Positions 37,441 to 50,164 of a DNA stretch of 64,000 nucleotides are shown here, one piece after another. The position numbers and the translations under genes are program-made. Each line of letters starts with the position of its first letter. Within the stretch, counting starts at the first letter, position 1. Source of the stretch: Hetaerina americana. Taxonomy: Eukaryota; Arthropoda; Insecta; Odonata; Calopterygidae. The stretch lies in assembly GCA_022747635.1 (NCBI GenBank), contig JAKTNV010000006.1:68473590-68537589 (forward strand), written 5' to 3'. The notes beneath the pieces were generated by a model, which was not told where the DNA came from, searched no databases, and was given only the letters and a program-made list of their open reading frames with translations.

Positions 37441-37985
37441 ACTGTACTATATATCTGGACAATTGAATATACACCGAGGAGGTGTTTATTGGTTTTATCT
37501 TTTACCTGTAATAATAATATTCTATCACTCGTTTTATCCATTTTAACTGCACTTTTTCCTTTCCTTATTTAAAATTATGGCACATCTCATCATCTCTGCT
37601 GCATATTAATCGATAACTCTCGATTCAGCCCCGATCTCCTTATAATTCATCTCTTGAGCCTGAAAATATTTCTGTTTTCCACTTTGAGACAACTGTGGTG
37701 CTTTGTTTAGAACATATTTATATTGATGCTAAAATACATCGAAAATGTAAATATTCCTAGGATAAAAGAAGTCAATAGGAAAGCAAGTTTTTTTTCATTT
37801 TGGTTGACGAAATGGGTTCTGCCACTCTCATAACATTTGTGAATTTACTGCGAGGTCCGTTAGGGTGGATCAGCTCGCCGATTTACTATTTCCCCATTCA
37901 TAAGAGCATAACTCTGGTTATTCTGTGTGGTAGTTTTGAATGCCATCCATTGCATATCGAGCGCATTTGCTCCTCAGAGACCGTG
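37441..37985. other. No gene recognised
   Basis: AT-rich. No feature supported. Confidence 0.45.
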
Positions 37986-39010
37986 GGCTCGTTGCATATC
38001 GCGCGAAATTTGTGAGAGGGATCACGACCGCGCCGAGCGTTTCTCTCTCTCGCCCGCCACCAACGGATTGCATCATCGCCGAGTCTTCGACGGCGGACGC
38101 GTGGTTCCCTGGGAGCGGAATCGGTAGGGTTTTTTTTAGCGTCAGTCGGATTGGCGATGGTGAGGAAAGGGGTCCAGCGGGTGGAGCGGGAGATTGAAGA
38201 GGGGGAGAATGAGGTAAGGCGGGACTTAAATCCATGTTGTCAGAGGTAAGGGGACGAAAGTTTTTTTTTGGGCATGAGGTAAGGGGAAAGACAGGGCGAG
38301 TTGATAGGGGGAGTGTTTGCTGAGAAAGTTGAGGGGCGTTGCGTGGGAGGGCAAGGGGGGGTTTCGGAAGTGAGGGGAGTGTTTGGATGGGAGGGGGTGG
38401 GCGAAGGCTGGAGCGAAGGAGCGGAAGAATAGCCCGGGGCAGGGGATTGTGCGAGGGCAAGAGTCGACGTCGGGGGTCGCTGGGTGAGGAGGCACTCGGG
38501 AAAGAGTTGGAAGAAGGAGGGGTCGAAGAGGGGTAGAAAACCCTTGATGGAGAAGAAGAGACCCTCGCAGAGAGCCTCCAAAATTAGGAGAGGGCGCAAT
38601 CGGGAGCCTGGGGGTCCAGAAGGGGGGGTGCAAAAATGGTGGGTTAGGGGTGGGCGGTGAGAGGGTGGAGGTGGGGTTCTTAAAGAAAAGGGAGTTGGAT
38701 AGGGAGGGAGAGTTGGCGGTGCCATGGTAACGGGGACGGAAGAGATGCGGGTGAGGGTGTTGGGAGGGATAGAGAAGAGTTTCGGAGCAAGGGTGATTTG
38801 TGGAAGGGGTTCCAGGGAGGTGTTATGTGAATGCGGAAGGCAGAAGGGAAAGAAATGGGGTGGAGGGAGCGAAGGAGAGGCTGGAATGGTAGAAATCAGG
38901 GTGAATGGCGAAGGGGTGTCGATTGATAGAGAGGAGGGGTGGTGGTGTATTTGTGTCTGTAGGAAGGGCCATGCCGGAGAAAGGTGTGTGAAGATGTGTC
39001 TTTGGTTTAG
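37986..39010. promoter_or_regulatory. Large GC-rich, purine-skewed island
   Basis: The left part (37986-38110) is rich in CG dinucleotides (for example TCGCGCG, CCGCGCC, GACGGCGGACGCG). The rest, to about 39010, is strongly G/A on the plus strand with few CG pairs. A CpG-rich edge next to a skewed tract could be a promoter with a G-rich first intron; that is inference. The long minus-strand frames (up to 180 residues, proline-rich) are composition artefacts. Confidence 0.35.
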
Positions 39011-39365
39011 GGTGGCGCAAACAAGGCATGTGGAAACATGGTGACAACTATGTCACTCTTTGCGATTACGGAACTCCATGAAGGATCCTAGAATGCTTTT
39101 AGAAATTTTTATTTTCCCACAATGAAGCAGGACAACAACTATTATTCATACTTTGTAGGTACATTAATTTTTTATCCTTACTCGTAAATTTTTAAATCAT
39201 AATAAAATTATGGAATGATTAAGCTTTAGTTAGCCTATTAACCAAGGATATTCATGCATTGCTTATCGTTTTGGAGAGTCAGACTGATATATATAGGGTA
39301 GATAATCATTATAAACAAAACAAAGATTGTGGGGTTATCGAGAAAAAAGAAAGCTATGTTAAGTA

Positions 39366-39441
39366 CAGGGTGCGGCAATATAACTTCCTTTTTTATAAAG
39401 CAAAATCCCTTTAAAAAAGGAAGTTATGTTGCCGCACCACG
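39366..39441. mobile_element. 76-bp TA-flanked palindrome (miniature transposon remnant)
   Basis: Near-perfect inverted repeat. Arms 39369-39394 and 39413-39438 match at 25 of 26 positions (GGTGCGGCAA at the outside), with an 18-base loop. TA lies immediately outside both ends (39364-39365 and 39442-39443). This is the form expected of an extremely shortened Tc1/mariner-type element. It could also fold as an RNA hairpin. Confidence 0.6.
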
Positions 39442-39544
39442 TATTAAAACAGTATAATAACTAAAGCAGGTGAAAGATTTTTATCTCGGAATCTCTTTGG
39501 ATTAAAATAGTCCAAGTAGTAGGGATATGAAAGGGAGAATTGCG

Positions 39545-39790
39545 TCATGCAAAGGAGCTTTCACAAAAAAATAGGAATTGATGACAGAGACGCTGGGAAA
39601 GAATGTTAAGAAACTATTGTGTGAACTTTGTCATGGAGAGTGATTTTCCACTCCGCGGATATACGGTCGTTTAAGCATAGTTGATAGACATAGATTGAAA
39701 GCTTTTGAAATGTTGGTCTGGACTACTATAAAAATAGGTGAAATGGCCAGAATGGCAAACAAATTAGGAAGTGCATGATGTGGGAGGAGA
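39545..39790 (+). mobile_element. LINE C-terminal fragment, decayed
   Basis: Plus-strand reading contains ELMTETLGKNVKKLL and then DRHRLKAFEMLVW, matching the RELMTRTLNKDVKKSL and RRLEAFKMW blocks of the LINE at 55231-56230. Stops interrupt it. The right boundary is uncertain and it may run to about 40010. Confidence 0.65.
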
Positions 39791-40999
39791 GAGGATTTGT
39801 AGCTGAAACGCAAAGCAAGCAGGAAAGATGAATGCCTAGCGTTTTGATTGGGAGTAGGATGCTGGACACTGTGACACAGGCGTGGACGGTAAGTAGCCGA
39901 GGAACGGGCCGGAACGGAATAGGCGTGTTTAATGTATTGGAGAAATGGATAATGCGGAGTGGAAGGATTCAGGGTAGTGCCATTTATCAGTTTATTTAAT
40001 TCCGAATACTTCCCCCTTAATTCCACCCGACATTCCTCTCTTATTTTTAACCCTTTCAATGGTAAAATAATAGTTATAAAAATGTATCAAAATTAGCCTT
40101 AGTGATTAAACGATTATCTATGCTATGTATTCAAGGAAACAATGGCAATAGAGACTCTTTCATGCCTGGAGAATCTATGTAGGAAATAATTGAATGAAAC
40201 CCGTAAATAGTAACGGCAGCGTGGGAAAAGTCAATGGAAAATACGGAGAGCTTAAGAAGGATGCTGATTGGAGAGATTATTAATGGTAATGGAACACCGT
40301 TTCCATAAATTGGATGGTTATAGTGATTGAAAGTGCTAAGCAAGGGTAGGAAAGAGGACTGGATAATGTAAAATGGAAAAATAAGGGTTGATGGCGTAAC
40401 ATTCTGGTGGAAACTAGAGATAGTATTTAGGGATTATATGGAAAATATTGTAGTTGACATAAGAGGATCTATTCATTTTACGACCTTCCAAAATTTTCTC
40501 AGCTGATTATTCGCATTGACTTAGGTTGTAACTTCTGCAGATAGAGGAGAATATTTTAAACATTTCGGAGTTTTCCTTTCATGGAATGCATGATCTTAGT
40601 AAATGTCAATATTATTTGAAATTGCCCTCCAATGCCTGAAATAACATCGAGGAGATATTTTTTTTACCTTCATTTGGTTTCCTCGCCAGAATCACATTGG
40701 TGTGAATTTATTCCATCCGGCTACCATCCATCTTGAATGTGAAATTTTATATAATCAGGAAGTATACAACTTTTTGAGTGAAATGAAACTTGAAAGGTGC
40801 TATTATAAATCCTCGCAAAAGAGCGTGTTCGGTGGCGAGGAACTAAAAAGGAATATTATTATACGTTTATACTGATTAGAAATGCATCTCTAAAAATGTT
40901 TAAACAATTGATTTATATCTCGATACCAATTTTAACTTATCTTTGAAGAGTTTCCTCTATTTGATGGGTAAGCGTGGCATATACGATACTTGGGCACGG
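39791..40999. other. No gene recognised
   Basis: AT-rich, possibly including more LINE remnant near 39800-40010. Nothing else supported. Confidence 0.4.
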
Positions 41000-41500
41000 T
41001 TTTGGTTACCAAAGGTGTAAAAAGAGATGGAACGAATAAAGGAGCTGTAAGAAGATGACGGAACTAGAGAAAAAAAGTTGGAGTGGGGAAGTGGAAGAGG
41101 GAATATGGGAATTGAGAAAGAATAGGTAGACGAGGCATGCTTTAGAAAGGGGCGATAAGGGATGGCTAAAAGAGTGGGGTGAGACGGAATTCGGAGGGTT
41201 CGGAGAGAGGTATACGCGAACGGTAGGATGGGACGAGGAGGCGAAGTTGATGTGGGAGAACCCGCAGAAAAACGAATAGGGGGCTGGGGACCGTGGGATA
41301 CGGCATGAGAGGCAGGCCTAGAAGTTGTAAAAGGAAAGGGGAAGTTTTTAAAGTGGTTGACCGGGAATAAGAAAGAAAGGGTTGACTTTTTTCTCTCTCT
41401 CTCTTTCTCTCCTTTGGCTCTTGAAGAGAATGGCGTATGAGAGTAGGGTCTATAATGAGGAAAGATGGACTTAATACCCTTAGATTTTTTAAGTAGAAGG
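41000..41500. other. Purine-rich tract
   Basis: The plus strand is G/A-rich with a CT-rich patch at 41388-41418. The 184-residue minus frame is low-complexity and has no domain. Confidence 0.4.
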
Positions 41501-44500
41501 CACTCTCTCACTTCGTCATTCTCCCCTTAAGTGTACTAAATTTCCTAACAAGGTATGGAAGAAAGAGTCCTCTGCCCACCAGAGCCGCTCTCACCACCGC
41601 CTCTTGGTTAGTACAGGGACTAGAACGAATGAATGCCTTTCATCCCATCGTTTCTTTTTCCCTTACAATTTAAATATTTTTTATAAGAAGGGAAAAATGT
41701 ACCGCCCCGACTTAATCATAGGTTAATATATAATAAAGCTATGTCTCGAGGGAAGGCACTTGAACTTGAAATAATTTTTACGGTTAGGTGTTTGATATAC
41801 TGACCTCATGCATTTCGGCATCTATTTATGTAAAACTTGTGAGCAGTTATTGATAAATCAGCCACATCTCAATCAAATTCTGCAGCTGACATATAATAAT
41901 GATTCACTTCATTCGAATAGAGTTACTATCTCATCGTATTTCCGCTGCCACGCTATACGCATTGCGTTGATGTCCATTACAGTATTTCTTTTTGAAATTT
42001 GAAGTTTAATTTCACTTGATTATGAACTTCTTCTTGGGATTAACTCTCCCTTGCGTGAAACCAGTCTTTGGCTTCAGCAACTTTCCAAGAAGTTTGCATT
42101 AATTTTCAATTTTTTTTAGTTATGCTATGAAATGGAGAATGTCGTTTTTTCCCATTTAATTACTTTTCCTTGTTAATTTTTTGTTGGCTCATTGATATGC
42201 TTTAATATCAATTGTGAGAGATTAAATGCTTACCTAATGGATTGAGTTATTACAAATCTTTTTTCTCCTCATGCATTTGCATAGTTTTGACGTAACTCTT
42301 TGATAGCCGACATTTTCCTCGCTACAAATTAATATTTTCTCACAATTTGAGAATATCGTTGCAAACGAAGGTATTCCACAAGACCATTTACATTACGTGC
42401 GTTGCCTTATTTAACTGTGTCATTTATTCCACTAGTCTTTTTGCTTAGAAGAGCTTTCCTTGTTCATAAGTTCATCCTGAATCGGAAATGGCAACCAGAC
42501 GGGTTGTCTTCAGTTTCGCTGCTTTTTTATTTTGCGTTGAATATTTATCCGCGTTAGTATTTTAGATGTACGCGAAAGCAAAACATAATTCCGTTCTCAC
42601 TTCCTTTGGTTCATAGCCATGGCGTTCAATGCAAAGTCTTGAGCCAACTTTCAACTTAATAGACATCTGATTATTTCCAATAGGTAGTTTTATATTACAC
42701 TCCGATCACATTTTTTCTTTATTTACCTCTTTATTTTTCGTGTCTTCTGCTTGCTTCCCAATACACCTCTCAGTTAGGTCTCTAATTCTGTTTTTTTCTC
42801 AAATCCATTTCCATATCACATTAATGTACAAACTTCAGTGATTCCGTTTCATTTTACTGGTTTCAAATGTATTTTTTCATCCTTTTTTTTCATGCCTTCT
42901 ATACTTATCAGCCTATTTCCACTCTCACCTTTTGATTTTTCACATTTTAAAATCACTTCGTCGGATTCGTGAAAACAGTTAAACTCATTACTAATTTGTA
43001 CACCTACTGTTTCTGTGTTTCCCTACTCATGTGAATACTCAATGATTACTTATCAGGAGCTTTTAATTTAATTTATATCCACCTTCTTTGATTTTAATTT
43101 TACTTTTTTCTCCTGTAAATATCCTTATTTATAGGTAATTATTAGCTTCGAGGTGCATTTTTTATATTTTTCTGTATCGTAGTATAATCGATTTCATTTT
43201 GTTTTTAGAGAAAACATATGCACAGTATTTGAAAAAAAACTCTAAATACACTGACCATAGTGTTTTAGTTAAAAGTATATTTAGTCATCATCATTTATTT
43301 AGCATATTTGTGAAAATTCGTTGCTACGTCTACGGTCTAATAATTGGTTCTTTGAGTCGTAATGTTTTGGAATCAGTACATTCTATGAATAAAAACTATT
43401 AAATTGAAATTCAACTGTATTTGCTTTAGAAAGTACACGAATTTCGACGTCCAACCTTATTATGACGTATGTTGATGACCTTGAAGGTCCATTATCTGAG
43501 ATAATTAGACCAAGATACTTTGTTTTTTAGGAATCGCGAAAGTAGTTAGTGAAATTTTGGCATATAACATAGGAAATATATTTTGGTAAGCCTGTGGTGA
43601 TGTAGACATTTTTAAAAATTAAGTATGTAGTGGATAAATGCCTTCAGTGAGGCTAGATTTAGCCAACATAAAAGTTGAGAAAAGGAGCATTGAGAGCTAA
43701 ATTAAGTCGCGTATGCGCACATCACATGGGGCTAACTGGATCTAACCCACTTGGCCCTCTCTTTAATTAGAACGGCCAAGTGGTCCGAGAGGTTCTGCGA
43801 AAGTCAAAATCTAGATCACGGCTTCCAGACACATTTAATCTGGATTTAATCTTTAAGAAAACCCAACTCTTCTCTGAAGACGTCTGTTCCTAAAATATAC
43901 TACGGTTTGAAGATCAATCGATACTTTTTGGTCTTTACGTTTATCTTGTAGGCTGCTCGGAAACAATACTATGTAGAAAAATTGGAAAAAATGGCATTAT
44001 CATACTCGTCATTAGAGTTGAAGATCTTTTTGGTTTTCTGTTTCACAAAAAAATTGTGATGAACTGCATACGTCTTGGGTATTTATTATTAGAGCTAGTA
44101 ATGCATATATTATTTGTGTAATTTCCATATCCTATTATGATAACTCATGATATAACTAGTTTATTCCGCTGCGTTTTAAGTAAAATAATTGTTCTCTTGG
44201 AGAACCAAAGGTTGGCTTTGACTTCTATTTATGTTGGTATGTTTCTTTAATATGACATCTTCCCTTCTTTTAGTTGTCAGATCGTAAATATGCCTAAAAA
44301 ACGAAAGAAGAGGTATTATCTTGTAATTTTTCTTCATCTAATCGAGATTTGAGAATCGAAATTATACAGATAGTTACGATAGTTAACTATGTTTTACTTC
44401 AACATTATTACAAATTTTCGTAATGAGTAATTTTTTGCGCATATATGACCGCAAACAACGAAAAATCTACTAAATGAACTTGTGAGAAAGATGATTATAT

Positions 44501-45589
44501 TCTTCCTGTAAATGAATGTCATTCAAGAAGTCTCTTTAATGTGAAGGATAACATGTGAGAACAAAAAGTATATCTTAATCCATGCTCGAACGGGTTTTAA
44601 AATTGTATTTTTGTTGATGAATTAGTTTATACTCCTGTTCTTTTTAGAGTTTTGTATTTTTTGCGAAACTTATTTTGATCCCTCGGTTTTTTATATGACG
44701 TGCTTTTTTTTATTCCCCTGTGTTGCTCAAAGAGCAAAGTTTTTATGGAGCATCCATGGAAGGTCATTAATTATGTGAGCTGACGTTAAAAGCTAGATAA
44801 ATTGATGTCTCTCATGCCGCTTGGAAGTTTATGGCGTCAGGTGATCCAAGAGGTTTCAGGACGGCAGCTCTAATGAAGCGAAAGTCGAAAGGTTCCATGC
44901 TCATTTTAAGAAGCGAATCTGATTTCTCTGGGAAGCCTTTAATATACACGGTTTCCACGATATCATTCTTAAGTTTTCCACAAATGCATGGTGCCCGAAA
45001 GCTAAAGATATGGTGTGTGAAAGGGATGATTCTTTACCGTGCGTGCACACATGGTCAGGCTTTCGCTTCGATGAATTTTACGTACTGATGAAAAGTTTTA
45101 GATACTGAGATTTTGTATGGTTTGTACGGTAAAATAAAATGGGTTGTTAATTCCTTTTCAATCATTACAAAATATGGTACTGGGAAGATAACAACGATGA
45201 GATAATGACGATAGTCAACAGTTAGCCATCAGTCATTGTCCATTGTTAACACGACTACCTATCATATTTCCATTTGGCGAACATTTTAAGCGCTCAACAC
45301 GAGTCTATGACTATAGGAGGTGTAATAGTTAAGAAGATAAAGGAACGCGAAGTGAATTATTTATTCTAAAATACCATATTCTGAAGGAACCAGTTGAAAG
45401 TTTCAAATAATTTTCGTTCTCGGAACAACATGGAATTTTATCATGGCATTTCTGCTGTATATTACATTCATTATATCCTCGACAATAGACACAGTTAAAA
45501 TTAGTTTTGAAACGTGGCATTTAAGACAATATCTCCACATTCGAATTAATTGTCAACCCTCGCATTTAGTCATTAATTTTTTTGGTATC
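41501..45589. other. Long AT-rich stretch, no gene recognised
   Basis: An 85-residue plus frame at 44831-45088 has mixed composition and no motif. A segment at 43774-43790 resembles the A-box half of a Leu/Ser tRNA, but no B box follows. Confidence 0.45.
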
Positions 45590-45594
45590 CTGCG

Positions 45595-46040
45595 AGCTAC
45601 CGGTAAGGTGTATGGCAGTGGGTTAATACAAATCAGACTAATTTTGACCCGAGTAGTAGTAGTAGTTTTGAGGGGAGGCGACCGACAACTAAGGTCATTT
45701 GCGCCATAGGGGATGGACAGGAAAGGATGAAGGGTGGAGAGAAACCCGGCGTCGGCATTAGCCTACTCTTTACGAAAGGCGCCAAGGGGTCCGCGGCTTA
45801 ACGTCCCATCCGACGGACGGCGTACTCACTCAAAGTGCCCTCCACAAAGCCCCTCAAGTAGGGATCGAGATACCTCTGAAAAATATTCAACACCGCCGGG
45901 ATTTGAACCCGCGCCCTCAGGGTGGGAAGCCAGTACGTTAGCCCCCGCACCATCTCGATCCCCATTTTGACCCGATTATGACCCTACCGCGGTTGGACAA
46001 TGTCATTATCATCCCTTATCATTCATGGTAAATAGGATCT
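45595..46040 (+). repeat. Dispersed repeat R3, copy 1 (interrupted by a SINE)
   Basis: Sequence around AATCAGACTAATTTTGACCC and ATGACCCTACCGCGGTTGG recurs in reverse orientation at 49880-50020 and, more diverged, at 52320-52450. The SINE at 45653-45963 splits this copy. The family has no coding content I can recognise. Its full length is unknown. Confidence 0.65.
45653..45963 (-). mobile_element. tRNA-derived SINE, full-length copy 3, with target duplication
   Basis: Minus-strand copy flanked by a perfect 12-bp duplication, ATTTTGACCCGA, at 45641-45652 and 45964-45975. The left end is the (AGT)n tail, the right end the tRNA-like head. The paralogous R3 repeat at 49880-50020 shows the same sequence without the SINE, which confirms the boundaries. 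Confidence 0.95.
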
Positions 46041-46189
46041 TAAAAAATATCTGTTCTGCACTTAACGCCTCTAATTTTGACATAAACTCTCCTACCGTAG
46101 TCCGATGGCGGTAATACTGCATTTTCAAAATCACAGCTAAAGAGACATCCCTCCATTTTGAGCAAGATATTTGATCTGTAATTTAACCT

Positions 46190-48340
46190 TCCCTCCATAG
46201 TGATTCCAAGCCTAGCTCCTCAAATATTTTGGATACTTTCCTTAGTTTCTCATTACATCATTTTACTAAACTATCTCCTCCACGCTACACGCGATCCAAT
46301 TCGGCAATTAATCCAGCTTCATTGGGATGCCATGTACTAGCAGCATATTCTAATGAGTCCTAACAAGCGAAAATTACGTTTCTCTTTGAGCTTTTCATCA
46401 TTATTACCCATTACTCATCTAATAAATCCTCAATTTTGTTAGCTTGTCCAAATATTCCCTGTATGTGTTTCACCCAGGAAAGGTCGTGAGAGAGGGTAAT
46501 GCCTAAGTCTTCAATCGAGTCTACATATTCCATTTCGGTTTTCCAGCTACAATTGGCGTTCGGGATAGAAATGATTTTTTCCAACAATGTATCCCTACGT
46601 ACTTCTTTAAGTTGCCAAGTGTCGCACAACCGTTGTATAGCATTAATATCATATGATAAAGCTTTTGTATCCTCGGGATTACGGATATCACGGTTAACGC
46701 CAACAAATAAACGTATGTTACTAGTGACTACGGAGTCAATGTCGTCAATGTAAAGTAGACACTAAAGAGGACCAATAACACTTCCCTTGGGAATATCTTA
46801 AGCAACTTCTCCTTCATTTGATCTAACATCATCTATGATTATGCGTTGTAGTCAACCATTCATGAAGTTTTTAATTAAACCCGGGATATTTTATCTGTGT
46901 CATATGTTTCTAGCTCTGTATGTAGTTTATTATGAGATACTTTGCCGAAGACTATCTTAAAATCTAGAAAAACCGCGTCCCCTGGCATATTGCCCTCTCC
47001 AGAAATAAGAATATCATGAACAAAAAGGGCAAGTTATGTCTCGCAGGATCTACTCTTTCGGAAACCGTGCTAATTTTTCATTAATAACTCCTGAATATTG
47101 AGGTGTCTCACGATCGAAAGAGTAACTATATGTTCCATAACCTTGCATGAAATTGATGGGAGGGAAATTACTCGAATCTTCCTTGGCTCCGTTTTTAAAT
47201 TTTGGTATTACGTTAGCCGTTTTCCAAACTATTGAAACCTTGTGATCTACCAGCGACTTCTTAAATGTTATATCTTGATACGGCGCAAGTTTTTGTTAGT
47301 AGATCCTTAAATATACGAGTGGGTATTTGACCAGGGCCGAGCGATTTATTGAGCTAAACATTTTTTAGCAAACGTTTAATTCAAATATATGAAGTTCCAC
47401 AATTTGGCTTCGGTTGTCTGGCCCAATTTGGTAAGCTATCAGAAGCATTCGGTGAGTTATTGGTAGAGACGCTTTGAAAGAAGGAATTTAATAAGCTGGC
47501 CTTTTCCAAACTACCGGTTACTCTTTCGCTTTAATAATTTTTGAGTGAATTAACTGTTGACTTATTGCCCAGAACTCCTATGACGCATGACCAAAATGCT
47601 TTTGGATTCTCTTTCAAATTTTCCGCCAACCTTTTCCTTTTGAATGTGCTTACAGCTTTCCGAAATTCATTCCTGGCATTCGCCCTGGACATCTTATAAT
47701 CATAAGTTATCTCATTCTTTTTGTCGCTGCAGATATCATCCCTAATATTTTTCATCTTGGCGTGACATAGCCTTTGACGTTAAAATGCCTCTCTAACATC
47801 CACGTTGTACCATCTAGGTTTCGTATTATCTTTTAAAAATTTACTGGGAATGAACTTTTGGACTGCTGAGCGCGTGATCTCAAGGAAGTGATTCCCCGTA
47901 CCCTCAGTATTTTGGTGATTACAATCTTTCTTAAAACTGACAAACTGATCGCACTTTAGGCTTTTTTAATATCCTTCTTGAAACAAGTAAATGTTCCTTT
48001 TTTGCTTCTTATTTCGGATCCCATGAAGGGAAAACTTAGCATTTACTACCCTGTGTTCACTAAGTCATTTATTGGTTTCTATAATTAAGACTTATTCGCG
48101 AATATTCGTAGCCACCAAATCAAGAATATTATCGTCCCTAGGTGACGAAGTGATAAGTTAATTCAATGAGTTCAATGTAAACGATTTCGATAGTGATTAG
48201 CAAATATCTTTGTGTTTACCCCATATTTTGAAACTTTATTTACTCCAGTCAATAGATGAGGCATTAAAATCTTCACCGATTATGACATCGCGAACATTGT
48301 TTTGGGATAAGAAACCTTTGATTCGCTGATCTAATTCTAG
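46190..48340 (-). mobile_element. LINE (CR1/jockey-like) endonuclease plus RT remnant
   Basis: Minus strand, broken into many frames. In protein order: an endonuclease block reading VIIGEDFNASSIDW (about 48300-48240); the region between endonuclease and RT, with RNEFRKAVSTFKRKRLAENL and PKAFW (47755-47531); an RT block with GDAVFLDFK, holding the first catalytic aspartate, and HNKLHTEL (about 46985-46915); and a late block YVDSIEDLGITLSHDLSW (about 46530-46470). The order and motifs are those of a non-LTR retrotransposon second ORF. It is heavily mutated and inactive. Confidence 0.85.
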
Positions 48341-48594
48341 TACTGACTTGTCACTGCAGACTTATGGTCTGTAAAATGGGCATACATAAATTTTTTAGAT
48401 TGGATTGGATTGAGGAGTTTTAACTAAGTATCAAGCGCTTTGCAAACCATTACCCGGAATTACTTAAGCCCTACTGACGCAACTTTTAACTGCAACAAAG
48501 ACACTACCCCCGATTCTGTTTTGTCATTTCCGTAAGATGAAAAGGATTTTTGGGAAAATTTCACCGTCGGCTATATCAGTGGATAACCAGCTTT

Positions 48595-48840
48595 CTGTTC
48601 TGATTCCACGTATCCTCAGTATTTCGGTGATTACTAACTGTCTACAAAGTTGCATATTGACTCTGTAGAATGCGTTTCAAGCCATTATGGCCCCCATCGT
48701 TAAACAAGTAAATTTTTATATCAGGCTTCTTTTTCAGAACCCATGCAGCAAACACTTAGCATTTAATACCCTGTGGTGACTAATTCCTTTTATAGTTTCT
48801 ATTATTAACGCTTTTTTGGGTATTTTCGTTGCTGATAAAG
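48595..48840 (-). mobile_element. Second fragment of the same LINE family
   Basis: It repeats, with divergence, the segment at about 47890-48110 in the same orientation (shared blocks CCTCAGTATTT-GGTGATTAC, AAACAAGTAAAT and ACTTAGCATTTA-TACCCTGTG). The offset is about 700 bp, so this is a second insertion or an old partial duplication. Confidence 0.65.
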
Positions 48841-49879
48841 CAGTCTTACGCGCAAGACATGTACTTAGCTTAGTTATATAAACAATTTATTTACGCATAT
48901 AATTATATCATATTCTTATTGATCTAGCTACTTTTTTCTGCGCTTTATTTCATCCATTTCGTACGGATTTTAAGTAAGACCATCAAGGATAACATCTCTC
49001 TTTGACTTGATCTACGCATATCTCCTTTGATTCATATGTTGACCTTTTACGTGAATGCTTTTTCATGTATTTTCCCGAGGAAAGGAGTTCTACAAGAGTT
49101 ACAGCTAATTATTTATTAGATTCTACATTAGCTATTTCGTTAAATTTGTCAGCATGTGTTTGGAAACAAATTTCTCACCAAAGTTCCATTCTACATCGTA
49201 TTTATCCAAGTTAAATTCCAATGTCCACGTGGCGTATTTCTCATTGAGCTTCATCTATACAATTTGCTAAAGCAGCTCTTTGTAATTCATACGAATACAT
49301 TTGTAAACTTCAGTTTAATCAGTGATGTACAAATATTAAATCATTTGCTATCCGTCATGGAAAAGAAAGTTTGATTAAACGAGCCTGTTTTTCTCTTTGT
49401 AATAATCTCTGGAATGTGAACCACGGTAAGATGTGGGTTGTCGTGGCCTGATGATGTAGTTAACAAAAAGTTTCCTGCGGTTTGGAGGAGAAGAGTTGTG
49501 CAGGAGAAAGTGATATAGATTCCTAATCTTTTTGAAAATTCTCTGTAAGTAGACCAGGACGAACCAGATATTGAACATGACGTAGCTTAGTTTTAGAGAA
49601 ATGTGAGCTAGAAATAACTTTCAAAGTGTGATTAATTTTATTATGTGGTCAGTTTGACATTAAGGAACTAAAAGTCTGCGACTAAGTAGTTTAAAATGTA
49701 ACACGTAAAAGGTATATTTTTTTTAGAATTGAAGATTGAAGCTCTTGCATTAATCGGTTGGGCGTCTCTTTAGCAGTGATGCTGAAAAAATATATTATTA
49801 CTCCCCCTCGTTCCACGGTAGGAGAGATCATGTCAATAAAACTACAGAAGATGAGTGTAGAAAAGATAGATGATTACAT
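48841..49879. other. AT-rich, no gene recognised
   Basis: A 72-residue frame at 49156-49374 has no motif. Confidence 0.45.
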
Positions 49880-50020
49880 TAAGATATCATTTTCTCCGCG
49901 AACGATAAAGGGTCATAATAACATTGTATAATATGACCCCAGTAGGGTCATGCTCGGGTCAAAATTAGTCTGATTTGTATTAACCCCCTGCCACACACCC
50001 TAGCGGTGGTTTTCAAGGTA
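49880..50020 (-). repeat. Dispersed repeat R3, copy 2 (uninterrupted)
   Basis: The reverse complement matches the R3 copy at 45595-46040 across the SINE insertion point (GGGTCAAAATTAGTCTGATT at 49975-49994). It serves as an empty-site reference. Confidence 0.7.
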
Positions 50021-50164
50021 CGTAAGTAAAATGAATAAAAAAATGAACTTATGTACTAACTAGATTCTGGGTTATCGAAATAATTTTAGCATATCTTAGG
50101 GAGTAGATTTGGGAACCGAAACAAATATGGCGTAATTTGTTGCCTTCGGCGTAACTTTAAGGAA

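Noticed and set aside
37918..38725. Long proline-rich minus-strand frames (135-180 residues)
   Set aside because: Three overlapping phases are all open, as expected from a G-rich plus strand. No domain.
40957..41511. 184-residue minus-strand frame
   Set aside because: Serine/proline/phenylalanine-rich by-product of a purine-rich tract. No domain or splice context.
43770..43830. Leu/Ser tRNA-like A-box half
   Set aside because: No B box or acceptor pairing follows.
45734..45970. 78-86 residue frames common to several SINE copies
   Set aside because: They repeat because the SINE repeats (also at 14903-15163 and 33096-33395). The SINE is a noncoding tRNA-derived element.
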